From Bilabrum cf. latius (Eukaryota; Bigyra: Bicosoecida; Bigyra; Bicosoecida), in NCBI GenBank assembly GCA_965178125.1, contig OZ237742.1, positions 1,116,001-1,180,000 on the forward strand: DNA of 64,000 bases. Direction: 5' to 3'. The position numbers and the translations under genes were made by a program. The notes under the pieces are model-generated. The model was not told where the DNA came from. It saw only the letters and a program-made list of their open reading frames with translations, and did not search any database. Shown here in pieces: positions 23,343-35,037 of the stretch; positions within the stretch are counted from its first letter, which is position 1; every line of letters begins with the position of its first letter.

Positions 23343-24706
23343 ATGAGTGGTCGAGCTATAATTGATAGTGATAGTGAAGGCGAAGAGCAGCCTAAAATGC
23401 CAACGTAGTCCGCCCCAGTGGCTGTGTGAGGGATAGTTCTGTGCTTGGCATCGTTTGAGCTGAATCGAGCTTGCGCTGCCTTTCCGGGAGCAAGAATATG
23501 CCATCTTCGATGCTTTCTCCGATTATTACGCGTTGAACTCGCAGACAAGCGTCTTCGTCTGCTCCTGTAGCAGCAATTTCCCAAACCCAAGCAACCCAGT
23601 CTGCGGCGACTGCGAGCTCATCGTCGGCTGCTGCCGCAGCCTCGCCGAAGTCGCCAGTAAAGGCCACTGCGGCACCGAGTACATCAAGTAGCAAGCAATC
23701 CGTATATAAGAAGCCTATATCACCTAAGAAGAGGCCTAGACCGCCGGCAACGGCAGATTCAGATGATGATGACTTTGACAGCGATGATAGCGATGATGAT
23801 GTACCGCTAGCGGCACTAGCTAAGCGAACCGGCGCCGGTGTTGCAATTAAGTCTGGTGTCCCGCAGCGAAAAGTGCCGAAGGCAATCGCGAAACCGAGCC
23901 GACCGGTTCCCAAGCCGCACAAGAGCAAGTCGTCCTCCTCCAGCCGCGACAAGCCGGCCAAGAAGAAGGCACGCACAGAGAAGGACAGGAAATCGCCAAA
24001 GGCCAAAAAGGCCTCTTCTCCCTCCGTCAAGCGCTCCCCGTCCGCCTCGTCTACCTCCTCCTCGGGATCGGGCCCGAAGCGAAGAGCGGACGTGCAGTTC
24101 AGCGACCACGGCGCTCGCCTCTTCGACAAAGCATTTGCTCTGAAACCGCAGGCGGTGGAATCCGTGCTCGTGCGCTGGCAGTACTCGGGCCTCGAGTGGC
24201 CCTGCAAGGAGGTCAGTGATCACAGCGCTCCCGATGGGTACTACGACCTGCCCGGCGTGCCCGGCGTGTCGGTTGGAATCGGGGAAGAGGTCCTGGGCGA
24301 GATCAAGGACATCCGGCCGTCGCCCTCCAAGGCCGCCCCGCGACCCACCTTCAAGTTCCTGTACAGCCTGCCCTCCACCACCCTTGCCGAGCTGTGGGGG
24401 CGGGCGATCCGGAATCAAAAATAGGCCCTGGTCGAGGCGGAGGGCGAGGAGGCCCCTCTGCTGCGGGGCCTGGACCAGGAGCTCAAGCAGGTGGAGCTGT
24501 TTCGAAAGTTCGCGCCTCGGATCGACGCCAAGGCCGAGGAGGCCCACAAGAAGGGCACGGAGGTGTATGGGTTCAAAGGATTGTCCCCAACAGGGGGGGA
24601 GATGGAGCTGGGGAGCGCGGGGAGCAGCACAAGCAGCAGCAACGGGAATGGAAGCGCGAGCAGCAGCAGCAGTGCAGCAGCAGCCGCAGCAGGCGGTGGG
24701 TCGTGA
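23343..24706 (+). CDS. Basic, Ser/Lys-rich nuclear-type protein, unrecognised
   Basis: Exons 23343-23425 and 23545-24706 (intron 119 bp, GTGAGG...TCGCAG); 414 aa; stop TGA; UAGs at 23406 and 24422. The N-terminus is acidic (MSGRAIIDSDSEGEE). It is followed by Ala/Ser/Lys-rich sequence with several basic clusters (PKKRPRPP, KPAKKKARTEKDRK) that look like nuclear localisation signals. A compact conserved-looking block follows: QYSGLEWPCKE, GYYDLPGVPGV, GEIKDIRPSP, PTFKFLYSLPSTTLAELW. The second UAG sits in an amphipathic helix (IRNQK then ALVEAEGEE), where Gln fits. The splice junction restores phase exactly. I do not recognise the family; a chromatin or transcription role is only inferred from charge. 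Confidence 0.75.
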
Positions 24707-24793
24707 AGCAGACCTCGTTTGGATGACTGCTGGCAAAGCAGCGCGATGCGACGCACTTCAAACACCTGATACGTGGTTCTGCCATGCAATTCG

Positions 24794-26032
24794 TCAGCCT
24801 AAACCTTTGCCCACTGTAATGCTCACTGATGGCATCCTCCCTCCCACGGCAACGGACCGTGCCGCCCCTACCGGCAGGCTCCATCGAAACGCATTGCATG
24901 GCGCCCGGTTGCCCACCAGCAGACCCAGCACCTCTTGCGCCGCCTCGGACTTTCTCACAGCCTCGGCCTCGTCCGCCAGCAGCAGGGACTGGACCCCGTC
25001 GGCCTCCAAGATGCCCCGGAGTGCCCCGCCCACGATCTTATCGTCCAGCCCGCAGATGCTGCGACGCAGAGAGCGCAGTCCCACGTTGATCGCGTCGTAT
25101 TGCTACTGCTCTGTATGCTGTGATACCGTCGCAGCCTTCGAGTCGTCCCCGGCTGTGCGCTAGGGTCTGCTCGCCTTCTGTATCAATTTTTGCAGCGGCC
25201 GCCAGACATCCAGAGGAGCGCCGCGGCTGAGCACTTGCTCGCCATCCTACCTTGAGTCCGCTATGGCCACGAACAGACCTTCGCATGCAGACTCCACCTT
25301 TGCAACCGTCGCATTGCCCAGTTGCTGCTCGCTCTGGCCTGCGAGATCGCAGAGCTGCAAGGCCTGCAGCCATACGCCAGATAGCTACTGCTCAGTCGTG
25401 AAAGTGCTAGAGTTCATAATACCTATGAAATGTACATATTGTTCCGCCTGCTCTATCCACCAGGCTTGGTTTTCCGGGTCGAAGTTACACATCGAGGTCG
25501 ACGCAAGGGCCGCTGCAATCCTGTCATGCCACTTCCTTGCGGTAGCGGCCAAGTCCGTATCGTCAATCCCAAGATCACATCCACCGACACTCTAAGCGCT
25601 TGCCAACTACGTCTACCTGTCGTTCCCGGACGCGGCAAGAGCTGATAGCAAAAGCTTCGTTGCCTCTACGCAGCCTGGTGAGACCTGCGTCCCTCCCTTG
25701 CAAGATCCATCAAACAATAAGCTAGATCTAGCCGCTAACCCAATGATTGCAACGCCCACAGCAAGAGCTGCCGCTAAGAGTATGCTTTGGGGAAAAAAAT
25801 ATATAGACCAAAACTTGCGAAATGCTTCTGGCAGTGCGTTTTGTCGCTAAAGTTGTTGGAACTACTAGTTTGATACAATTTCCATCATGTCAGCATTGGA
25901 GCTACCATCTGTAGTGTGATGGGTGTCCGCATGATTGTGTTCTTGCTCGAGCGGCTGCGGGTTTTCATCCGATTCTGACTCTGAACCAACGGAGCGCCTT
26001 CGTTGCAGCACCTAATCGCTATGTTCACTCAT
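24794..26032 (-). CDS. Unknown single-pass membrane protein, invisible under the standard code
   Basis: Single exon, 412 aa, stop TGA, preceded by an in-frame TAA at 26036-26038. It contains 11 UAGs (26012, 25865, 25862, 25847, 25613, 25607, 25592, 25385, 25247, 25160, 25103). The N-terminus is acidic and polar (MSEHSD, ESESDENPQ, HADTHHTTDG). A TM helix lies at about residues 78-101 (SIYFFPQSILLAAAL then AVGVAIIGLA). The remaining 300 residues are a soluble, probably luminal or external domain with few Cys (WWIEQAEQYVHF, GLRSLRRSICGLDD, LLLADEAEAVRK). Nothing matches a family I know. With UAG as stop no ORF would cover it. Type II topology is inferred from the single TM and acidic N-terminus. 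Confidence 0.7.
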
Positions 26033-26253
26033 AGGTTAGTTCAATTATCTATACATAGAAGCAATAGAGGCACCCAGGCGTATGCTAACCCACGCTGAAT
26101 TAATGTGTTCACGGGATTGCCCACGCAAGTGTGGTCCCGGTTTGTCTCAAAGTCGGTTGAGCTGAGTTTCCAGGCTAATCTTGAGAATTCGCCAGCGTAC
26201 CGAGCCCGTATAGCACCTTGAGGCAGTATTCTATACCTTTTCCTGTCGAAATT
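26033..26253. other. Short spacer
   Basis: 221 bases between two minus-strand genes. Low GC with several TAA/TGA in all frames; I see nothing in it. Confidence 0.4.
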
Positions 26254-28290
26254 TTACCGGCCGCGTCCGAAATCCACCGGAGACTCACCTCCTGGCCCAC
26301 CCAGTTCACGTCGCGTGGCAGACGCAGGGGGTGCCCTCACTAGCCTTTCCAGCACGCCCTGCAGAAGGCCGCACTTCGGAACCAGCGTGTCTGCGCACAA
26401 AAACTCCGCCTCCTTGTCCTCCCCAGACCCCTACGAGCGCGCCCCCCCGGCCTTGTGCGCGTTGGCGCCGACGGGCCCGAACCCATCCAGGGCAGGTGCC
26501 AGGTGCCCCAGGTTGTTAGCGTCCGACAGCCCGCCCCGGCGCTGCAGCTCAACCCGGAACTAAGGGGGCGGCTGCGGAGAGTCTGCCGTAGCACCAGAAG
26601 AAGCACGTCCAGCCGATCCGGGCGAATCCCGCGGCTCCCCGGCCGAGCCCGAGCCAGCCAGCGACAGGAGATCCTCCCCGGCGAGCCGCACCGTATTTGC
26701 CAGCTCAAGCACCGCGGCAGCCATGGCGCGGTGGGACTCCGGGTCCTTGGGTTCGGCAGCGAACGTTCGCTGCACGTCCTCCAGAGGAGCCACGAGCGAT
26801 TTGTCCCCCGCCACTCTCGCCCCGCTCGCGCCGTCCAGCGCCTCCCCCAAGGGGGCCCACGGCCTCACCTGGGTCACCGTGCGGGCCTCCATCGCTACGG
26901 GCGGCGCCTGCTGTCCCCTGCCCCCGGGCTGTTCCCTGCGGATGGCACGTGTCACGGCGTCGTCGGACCTTCGGAGCGCCTCGAAAAATGATTCCGGGTC
27001 CCTGCCTCGAATTTCGTACTCTGCGCGCGCCGCGCCCGGCACGGTGTTGTGGGTGGTCCCTCCCTCCAGCCTGCCCACGTTGGCCGTGATGCCCCCGAGT
27101 TTCGGCTCCGAATCCACGACGCTTTCGATGGCCTCGGTGGCGCGGGCCGCGGCGAGGAGGGCGGAGGCGCCTGACGAGTGCGCGTTGCCGGCGTGCGCCT
27201 CTGTTCCCTGGAAGGACAGCTCCTGGACTCGCATGCCGGGGCGCGCGGCCACCAGCCTCGCGGACTGGAGGGCGATCGCCGCCCCGTGGGGGTTCGCATC
27301 GCACTCGTCACACGGTTCATCCATGAACTGGGAGGCTGCCAAGCCGGGGGCCAGGACAGGGCCGCTGCTCGCCTCCTCGATCGCCCGAGCAACTGCTCCG
27401 TGCCCGCCTTCAGCAGACGCAGCCTGGTCGCCGCCGGTCGCGAGCTGAGCCAAACCAGATTCCATCACGAGAATCGCAGCGAGGCGCGAGGGGTGAAGTT
27501 GCTTGCGCTGCAGTGCGGTGAGTGGCTTGTCGCCGTCCGGCAGCTCATCAGCGTCCTCACCCACCAGTGGTGCCGGTGGTAGTTTTAGGAGTAGTTGTGG
27601 TGGGACTTCACCAGCAGCGTCGCCGTCGGCCTCGGAACTACTGCCTGCCGACGTGCTCGCGCCATTAAACCGCCAGCTGCCACACGCAGCTGGCGCCGTG
27701 CCGGTTGCGCGCATGAATCGCTCCGCCGCCGGCCCGAAGCAGGGCACCATCTCCTCCTCGGCTGCGTTCAGCCACAGGTGCCAGCCGGCTGAGGCGAATA
27801 GGTCCGGCTGCTCTGCTCGCAGGGCGGCAAGCGATGCGATTGCAGCGATCGTTCCGCCGTGGATGTCGATCGTGCCCGGGCCCCGCACCCAGTTCGGGCC
27901 CTGGCGTGCCGCGCAAATCTCGCCAACAGCTCCCTGGGGCGGATCGGCTTCGCTCGCAAACGGCGACCAGGAGTGCCCGGCGCGGCCAAGCACCTCGGCA
28001 GGATAAACTGTATCCAAGTGAGATACTAATGCCACGCTGTTGCAGTCGCTGTCTATGCCGCCGGCGCCTCGTGGAGACCAGTACATGAACAGATGCTTGC
28101 CATGATCCGGCGAGGTCTGGCACTGCGGCTGCCACAACATGTCGGGAGTACCAATGCACTATTTTGCGATTGCTACCACAGCTTGGCTGGTCTAAAGTAT
28201 CCCTTGCCTTTCCCGTGTCCAGCTTGAACAAGCACTCAAGGATCGCAGGCAGCTAAGTAGGCCTCTCTGACGCCTACGCAGCCAGCCCAT
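26254..28290 (-). CDS. M20-family metallopeptidase (carboxypeptidase G2/ArgE-like)
   Basis: Single exon, up to 678 aa, stop TAA. Zn-dependent amidohydrolase/peptidase fold. Catalytic features in order: HLDTVYP (metal His and catalytic Asp), TIDIHGGTIAA (bridging Asp), NAAEEEMVP (catalytic Glu and metal Glu), the dimerisation-domain TEAHAGNAHSSG, and near the C-terminus GGLSDANNLG and LDGFGPVGANAHK with the last metal His. The UAG at 26560 lies upstream of GGLSDANN, so a stop there would remove the final catalytic motif; another is at 26431. Two more (28192, 28159) lie in the N-terminal extension. A Gly/Ala/Ser linker and a Leu/Pro-rich insertion enlarge the protein. The start is uncertain: ATG 28290 gives about 90 residues before HLDTV as in relatives, while ATG 28140 gives only about 40. 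Confidence 0.85.
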
Positions 28291-28594
28291 GCACCCATTC
28301 ATGCTATATATTACAGCTAGCGATGGCGTTGGTGTTCAGATCTTTGGCGGTCTCGTTTCGCTACCCCTATCGACAGATCGCGGGTTTGATACTGCCTATT
28401 ATTGGTGCTCGCACACTACCAAATCAGGTTGTGATAACTACCAGCCGTCAAGCTTTCTTACAATCAATAGATTGTACTCATCGTGATATGAATCTATGAC
28501 CTTATTGTGCATAGAGACGCAGTATTTCGCGAACATTTTCGAGGTCACGGTGGCAGTTCCGGGATAGCCTGACATCCGCCGCTGAATACCCCCT
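28291..28594. other. Spacer between two minus-strand genes
   Basis: 304 bases, AT-richer than the genes, containing the peptidase promoter and the sulfatase 3' flank. I see no other feature. Confidence 0.4.
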
Positions 28595-31216
28595 TCAGTG
28601 CCACGTCTTGGCAGCCTCCTCCAGCTCCTGGTGCATCATGCTTACCACCTTGGCGTTGGAAGGGTCGCTCGCCACGTTGGCCGCGAATCCGTCAAAGTCG
28701 TAGAAGTCGGGGTCCATCGGGTCCAGCTTCCGCAGGTCGTACAGTTCCTGCGCCTCCAGTCTATTCCAGTCCGCCGTCATGCTCGTGTGGTTCCACGCCA
28801 GCCAAGCCGTGTATCTCCAGTGCCCGCCGAGCTCCGGGCGGTCCGCCTGCATCGAGTAGCCCATGTAGTTGAACTCCGTCGAGTTCTTGGGGGTCCACAG
28901 GCACGCGCCTGCGTCGCATTCCTTGACCTTGTGCTCGGGGTAGTACTGGCACTTGCACCTGGGGATCTGGGAGAAGCCAGCCTTACGGGCCACCTCGGGC
29001 GATGGGCTCTCGGGGTCCTCGAACACGCTCTTGAGGCTTGTTCCCTGGACCGAGTCCTCCACGGGCCCGATCCCTGTGAGGTCGGCAAGGGTGCGGTACA
29101 TGTCCACCAGCTCTGCCTTGATCTCTGTGGACTTGCCGTGGCTCTTTGGCATCCAGGGCACGTAGACCAGGAGGGGCACCCTAACGGCCATGTGGTAGTT
29201 GGACTTCTTGCTCCAGGCGTTCTGCTCGCCTGTGGGCAAAGGAAAACGAAGCCAAAAGTACAAAAGGAGATGGCGCAGCGATTCTGGGATTGGTAGCGGG
29301 TAGTACGTTCCATTACGGTGCGGGGACCTCTGGTGTAGCACGGCTCTTGTGCTTGTGATCGCGCAACTACTCCTGCAAATGTTGCTACATGGCAGGATTA
29401 TAGACCAAGTGACAGCCAGCACCGCAGCTCCGCTCGCAAACACAGCTACATGCGGGAGGCCTACTAGCCCGTGCAATGCTGCTCACCTAGAGAATAACCG
29501 TGGTCTGAGTGCATCACCTGCGATGATACGAGAAGTCGGGGTTCACAGCGCATCAAGGCCATGCAGCATCGTGCTCCACATCAGACCTTTGGCGTTTTAT
29601 TGTTGCCGGCATCCATAGAGCCCGCGACGCCGGTGTTCACCAGGCAGCACAGTCGGCTCTACTCACCACGATGGTCTTGGCTGCCACCTCGGGCGACAGC
29701 TGCTGCATGTGCTTGTACATCTTGCCAAGCATGTGGTCGGTCCACGTGACGGCCGCCTTCCTCCACCTCCTGATCTCCCTTTGGTGGTCCAGAGGCATGA
29801 CGCACGTGGGGCAGCCCAGATGCGGGTCCTGCTGGTCGCCGTCCTGCCACTGGCCCGACATCCAGGGGAAATCCTTGGGCGCTCCGGGGTACTTTGGCAC
29901 GGTGACCGGGTCACCACCCGAGCTGTTGGAGGGGTACAGCTCGGTGCCGTAGAATCCTGCGGTTTCGTGGCAAATGCGAAAATGATGAGGATACTAGTAG
30001 GCTGGGTTTGCATCTGGTCAGACGCGACAAAGTTGAAGCTGGCAACCAAAGAAGAGAAAGGTACATAGCAAGTACGCCCGCTACGAGCAAGCATGTGCTC
30101 GTTCCAGGAGCACCTGCTCGTTCTCGTGCTCACCCTTCGGCACCCTGAACTCGGCATGAGGACTGCGAAGGGGCAAACATGGAATAAAGAGGCGGCTTAT
30201 GGGTGATGTAGGCCTAGATTAACTACCAATGCACCAAGTAAATGGCGCCCGATGCTCCGTGGTACGGAGCAAACTGCCAGCGGGAGCGCCCCCTGCCTGT
30301 CCCTGCCTCTCACCGGTGGTTGCCGCAGCCCACGAACCAGCTCTTGCCGCTGGCATGCGCCAGGTCTAGCCGCTTGACGCACTCTGCCAGCACCAGGTCT
30401 TCGTCAGTGTACGGCGTCTCGCTCTTCTCGGTGAGTCCGCAATAGTTGGACCCGATGGGGTCCTTCATGTCGCCCTCGCCGCACTTGATCCAGGCGGTGT
30501 GGTTGGCGGGATAGCTCCACGACTTGGGGTCCTAGTCAAGAGGAGCGTCGTGGTAGATCTTCCCAGCGGCGGTGGTGAAGTATTCAGCGTTTTTGAAGAG
30601 CTGGGGCATGGCTACCCACTGCTCTCCGTCGGGGTTTGCCGTTCGGAAAGACTGCAGGAAGTTGAGGACGCCAGTGCGGTCCGGCCGCCGGCCGCTAAGG
30701 ACTGCGATAAATGTGTAAGACTTGGATCAATTGGAGCACAGATGCCGTCGCTGCTCATTCTTTGGTCCTGTGAGACGAGAGTCCACACAGCACAGAATCT
30801 AGGATCGAATTGCTACGCACATGAGTTTCGGCTGGGTGCGCAGTACGCAAAGTTTGTCACTGCTGAATGAAACGTCAGCGCTTTGCTGGCAAGCTCGTCG
30901 AAGAACGGCGTGATCAGGTGTTCTTGGCCGTACGCGGAAGCCATCTCATTGCGAAGATCGTCGGACATCAAGTACAGAACTGCGATGCGCTGGGATAAGA
31001 TAGAACGCGAACCGAGAAACAATCACTCCTTTATAAGAATACAAGCATGATTTGCATGTCACATGGGTGCATTCAGCAGAACGTGCACGTATCACTTGTG
31101 ACGCGCCACCACGCCAACTGCAACTCCGGCTCACTGTTTGGGCGATCAGGAGCGTCCTGGCCAAACGTAGCTGCAGTTAGACTGTATGCTAATATTATAC
31201 TTGATACAGTTCGCAT
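28595..31216 (-). CDS. Iduronate-2-sulfatase-like sulfatase, secreted or lysosomal
   Basis: Seven exons: 31216-31135, 30979-30821, 30701-30314, 30162-30134 (29 nt), 29956-29667, 29517-29487 (31 nt), 29229-28595; all GT-AG with matching phases; 537 aa (human IDS 550); stop TGA. Signal peptide MRTVSSIILAYSLTAATFG, then the sulfatase start RPNILYLMSDDLR. The formylglycine motif is CAPSRNS, spliced to FLSGRRPDRTG. Further landmarks: AAGKIYHDAP, FVGCGNHRPHAEF, HSDHGYSLG (in the 31-nt exon), GEQNAWSKKSN and RVPLLVYVPW. UAG at 30532 (PLD-Q-DPKSW). It should hydrolyse sulfate esters on a polysaccharide, with Ca2+ and a formylglycine made by SUMF1/anSME-type enzyme; the actual substrate is unknown. 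The last exon includes conserved YMGYSM and WRYTAW. Confidence 0.93.
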
Positions 31217-31358
31217 CTTAGGAGACTAGCTGAACTAGAAATGTTTGAAGAGCGGCTCGAGTGTTTACGAAAGAGAGTGAGAATAATTCGCGAGACTGCA
31301 GATCCAGCCGAATGGGTGGCCGGTAAACTCTTCACTCTAGACGGCTCCTCCAAGCCGC

Positions 31359-34300
31359 TCACAGACCAAGCTTGGCCCTCGCCATGGCCTCGATCTCATC
31401 GTTGCTCGGCTGCTTGCTTGTGATGGTCGTACCGTCGTCGAGCCCCATGGCAAGCCAGTCCGAGAAGGAGACCGTCTTGCTCCCGATCTTCACCTTGGCC
31501 CCGTCAGCGCCACCATCGGCCACGATCGCGTTTCCGTTTGTCCTGAAGTCGTTGTTCGTCGCGTTGGTAGGATCGATCGAGTACTGCAAGTTGTACACGG
31601 TGGGCGTCTGCACAGACGGGTCAATGATGCACGTGTTGTTGTAGTAGCCCTCGGGGTGGTCGGGCCCTCCCGTCGTGGAGACGCTGAAGCACTGCGGGGC
31701 GTACACCCTGGCGTAGATCTGCAGCTCGTTGTACGTCTTCTTGTCGTACCCGCCGAAATCGCTCTTGTGGCCTCCGCCGTACGCAACAGAGTCGTGGATG
31801 TTGTAGAGGGCGCTCCCGTCATCGTTGTCAACGCAGTTCACGGCCCCGTAGTTGCCCATGTAAAAGTTCTAGGAGAGGTCCGTGGGGGTGGGGTGCACCG
31901 TGGAGCCCACACCGTCCTGGTCCTTGAACAGGTACACTTGGCGGGACCACGAGTTGAACACTGCGGGAGGGAAATCGACGAGCTGGTTGAGAGGTGGTGG
32001 CGTCGCGATCGAGATCTTAGATCGTGGTGGCAAAAGGGACACAGTCCTCGATCGTTGGGAATGCCGCAGGGGTCATCGCGCCACGAAATAGCCAAGGCCA
32101 TGCGCTGGTTCTCACCAGCATGATCGGAGGATTCCCGGCACATGTTGCCAAGGAAGTTGCGGTGGATCTGCGAGCCGAAGGTGCCGCCCTTGTCGTTGGC
32201 GTTGTAGCCGGCGCGGGGCCCGTTGAAGCAGAGGTTCTCCACGAAAGTTCTGCGACAAGTGCTTGCAAAGAACAGGAGTGGGTTTGAGTGGTGGTGACAA
32301 TGGTACAAGCGGTGGGGTTCCGACACGCAGCGCTGGCCCCGCAAAGCATGGTATATGCTAATGCCGGCATAGGGGGGCGGATTCTCTACAAGCCCTCAAG
32401 TGGCAGGCAGGACGGAACGTTTGAGTTGGTTTGTATCCTCACGTGTTGGACGTCTTTGACTCGAAGACGCACGACTCCTGCTTGGGTGGTCCCACTCCTA
32501 TCTCTCGAATCAGGTTGCCGCGGATGAACACGTTCGTCGGCTGGTCGCCGTCGGTCAGGTCCATGAGATCGTCCCGGGCCTGTCCGTTGAGTGCGATGGC
32601 GGTGCTGCCGATCCATGCGAACTCGTTGTTGGTGATGAACGAGTCCTTGTTGTACCCGTTCAGGAAGACGGCGTTCCCGTCGCAGCGCTCGAACAGGCAC
32701 CCATCGATGGTCAGCCCCTCCGTGTTCTCGGCAAGCAGCGCCCCTATGAGCTCCAGGCTCCAGTCCCCGCCAGACGGCACGATGTGGTCTTCAAGGTAGG
32801 TAGACGCAGCCCCGATGAACTTGATTCCGCGGAACGCCACGTCACGAGCGGCCGAGGCTTGGGAGCTGCCGGTGATGGTGAAGAGTGAGTTGAGCACGGT
32901 TGGTGCAAACACCTCGTCGGCTGACGGTGGCTTGAACTCGGTGTTGTTGGGGAAGTAGTACAGGTACGCGCCATCGGATGGCTTGCCCGAGGGAAACTCG
33001 ATGAAGAACTCGTTGGGGTTGTCCAGCAGCACCAGGGCGTTGTCGATCCAGTACTCGGCGCCCTCATCTGCCCCTCTGGCCCCTTGGAAGCCGCCCACGG
33101 TCCAGTTCATGCGGCCGTTTTCGAAGTCCGCGTCGTCGATGATGAAAGACCAGGTGGCCCAGTGGGCCTCCCTCCACGTGTGGAAGCCCAGCCGGTCCTG
33201 CAGATCCGCCTTCTTCAGCGCCTCGGGGAACACGTCGTCCTTGGGGTCCCACGTGACGCCCCACGGCTGCTTGAACGGGACGCCGCCACCTCCCTTGGTG
33301 TGCTCGCCGCACCAGTACGAAAAGTTCGGCTTGAAGATGTGGCAGTGTCCCCCAAAAGCGCCCTGGAAGTTGTTGAACATACCGGACCAAGTGTCGTTAG
33401 GAGAGTCCACGAACACGGGGTCGTACGAGGTGTAGTCGCTCCGGATGGGTCCCCACGTGATCTTCCCAGAGGCCCAGCCGGCCGGGAAGAAGTCGGTTTC
33501 GGGGTTGCGCACGTTGGGCCACCTCGCTCGGATGGTCCTGCTCCACTCGAGACCACTGCTACCGCCGCTGCCGCCTCGCGAAGTCGACTGCGAAGCCGAA
33601 GACGGCGACCCGTGGAGCACGCCATACGTCTAGGGTGAGAGCTTGGCAGCCTGATCGCTTGAGATCTTGGCCCGCCACACGTTGGCAGGGGTCGTCTTGT
33701 ATCCCGACACGATGTTGTCTTCGTGCACTGGGGTCCACTTTCCGTCCGTGCGGCCGTAGCACCCGTGGGCCCACTCGTCGCCCGACTCGCCCTGCCACGT
33801 GAAGCCGGTGCATTCCTTCCAGCCCTCGCACAAGCCGGCGCACGGCTCGTAGCTGTCGAACTGGCCCAGGTAGTGGATATTGCTGGTGTTCTCCTTCGGC
33901 TAGGAGATCTGTCCGTAGATGTCGTTGGAGTTCATGGTGATATCCATGGTCGAGCTCCCGTTCTTGGTGACGTTGTACGGCTCCCAATTCAGGTCGTTCA
34001 GGGGCATGGCGCCGCTGACCACGGGCTCCTCGTCCTGATACGCCTGGAACGTAAGGCCAGAGTCCTGCTCGGTTAACGCGATAGTCCCTGTCAGCGTGTA
34101 GAGGCCCCCTCGCAGCACAATGGTGCGAGTGGAGCTGGCTGGGGCGCGGGACGCCTCGACGCCACGCTCGATGGTCTTAAACGGAGACGATTCGGTGCCG
34201 CTGCCCGAATCCGAACCGTGCACTGGATCAACATAAAACGTAGGCTCGTCTCCGTAGTGTTGGCGATCAATAGCCTGGGGCAGAGCTGCGATGCTAGCTG

Positions 34301-34731
34301 CTTTGCCTTCGAGGATCGCACCCTGGATGCCATGCGGCGGCCCGGTCTGGTTGCATCGGGTAGTGAGCTCCTGCGAAGGACCAAGTGCGCAAAATCAGAT
34401 GTAAATACAGCAGCATTGCGAGCAATGCACCGGAAACTTCCGATCATGGCCCGGTAGGACGTAGTATTCTCACGAGAGCGTCCCACAGTGATTGCAGTGG
34501 GGCCCTAGCCGGCATAATATCCAGCCCAAAGTCGTATGCGACTCTCCTGAGCTTGCAGTCCAGATCTGGATTATTTGGTGCGGGGGTAGGATTGTACGTG
34601 AGCTGTTCTACAAGAGCCCCGTACGCTTCGAGGCGCTCTTTCTGTCTCGCGGGCGATTCTGGCACATGGAACGGCGAATTAAATGCCTGAGAGACCCCAG
34701 CAACGCACAGCAGCGCTAATGCAGACATCAT
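31359..34731 (-). CDS. Secreted right-handed beta-helix protein with a PAN/Apple-like insert
   Basis: Exons 34731-34474, 34370-32443, 32249-32116, 31960-31359; phases agree; 973 aa; stop TGA; UAGs at 33900, 33630 and 31869. Signal peptide MMSALALLCVAGVSQA. The pectate-lyase-like start is TFYVDPVHGSDSGSG then TESSPFKTIERGVEA. A Cys-containing module (CAGLCEGWKECTGF, AHGCYGRTDGKW) resembles a PAN/Apple domain. Parallel beta-helix repeats follow with asparagine ladders (GLTIDGCLFERCDGNAV, FITNNEFAWIG, NVFIRGNLIREIG, NLCFNGPRAGYNAND). The UAG at 31869 precedes NFYMGNYGAVN. The last 200 residues are a C-terminal cap. Likely an extracellular polysaccharide lyase or glycan-binding protein; the active site cannot be assigned by eye. 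Confidence 0.85.
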
Positions 34732-35037
34732 TTGAGGCGATAGGTTGGCAATTGGCGAACCGGTGTAAACCCAAAATGCCCTGCTACGCCAACGGCGCCG
34801 CGCATGATGCCATCGGCGGGCCGCCGGCGCGCGGCCGACCCGGGCTGTGCATTGCAGGCGTGCTGCCATACTTGGCTGGGATTACGAGCTCCAAAGCCAC
34901 AGAATCAAAAAAATAATTCAAACGAGTACGACTTCACTCTCCATGTTCTTTTCATACGGCGGCACACACCGCGACCCCCCCTTCACTTTGCTTCCCCTTT
35001 TGCCCCTCACCGACTCCGGCAGCACACGCCAATCCTC
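34732..35037. other. Spacer between two minus-strand genes
   Basis: 306 bases with C-rich and T-rich tracts. I see no further feature. Confidence 0.4.

Noticed and set aside
28140-28231. Alternative M20 N-terminus in another frame (PSCGSNRK-type reading)
   Set aside because: It looks vaguely M20-like but needs an unsupported frameshift or intron; the in-frame ATG 28290 model is simpler.
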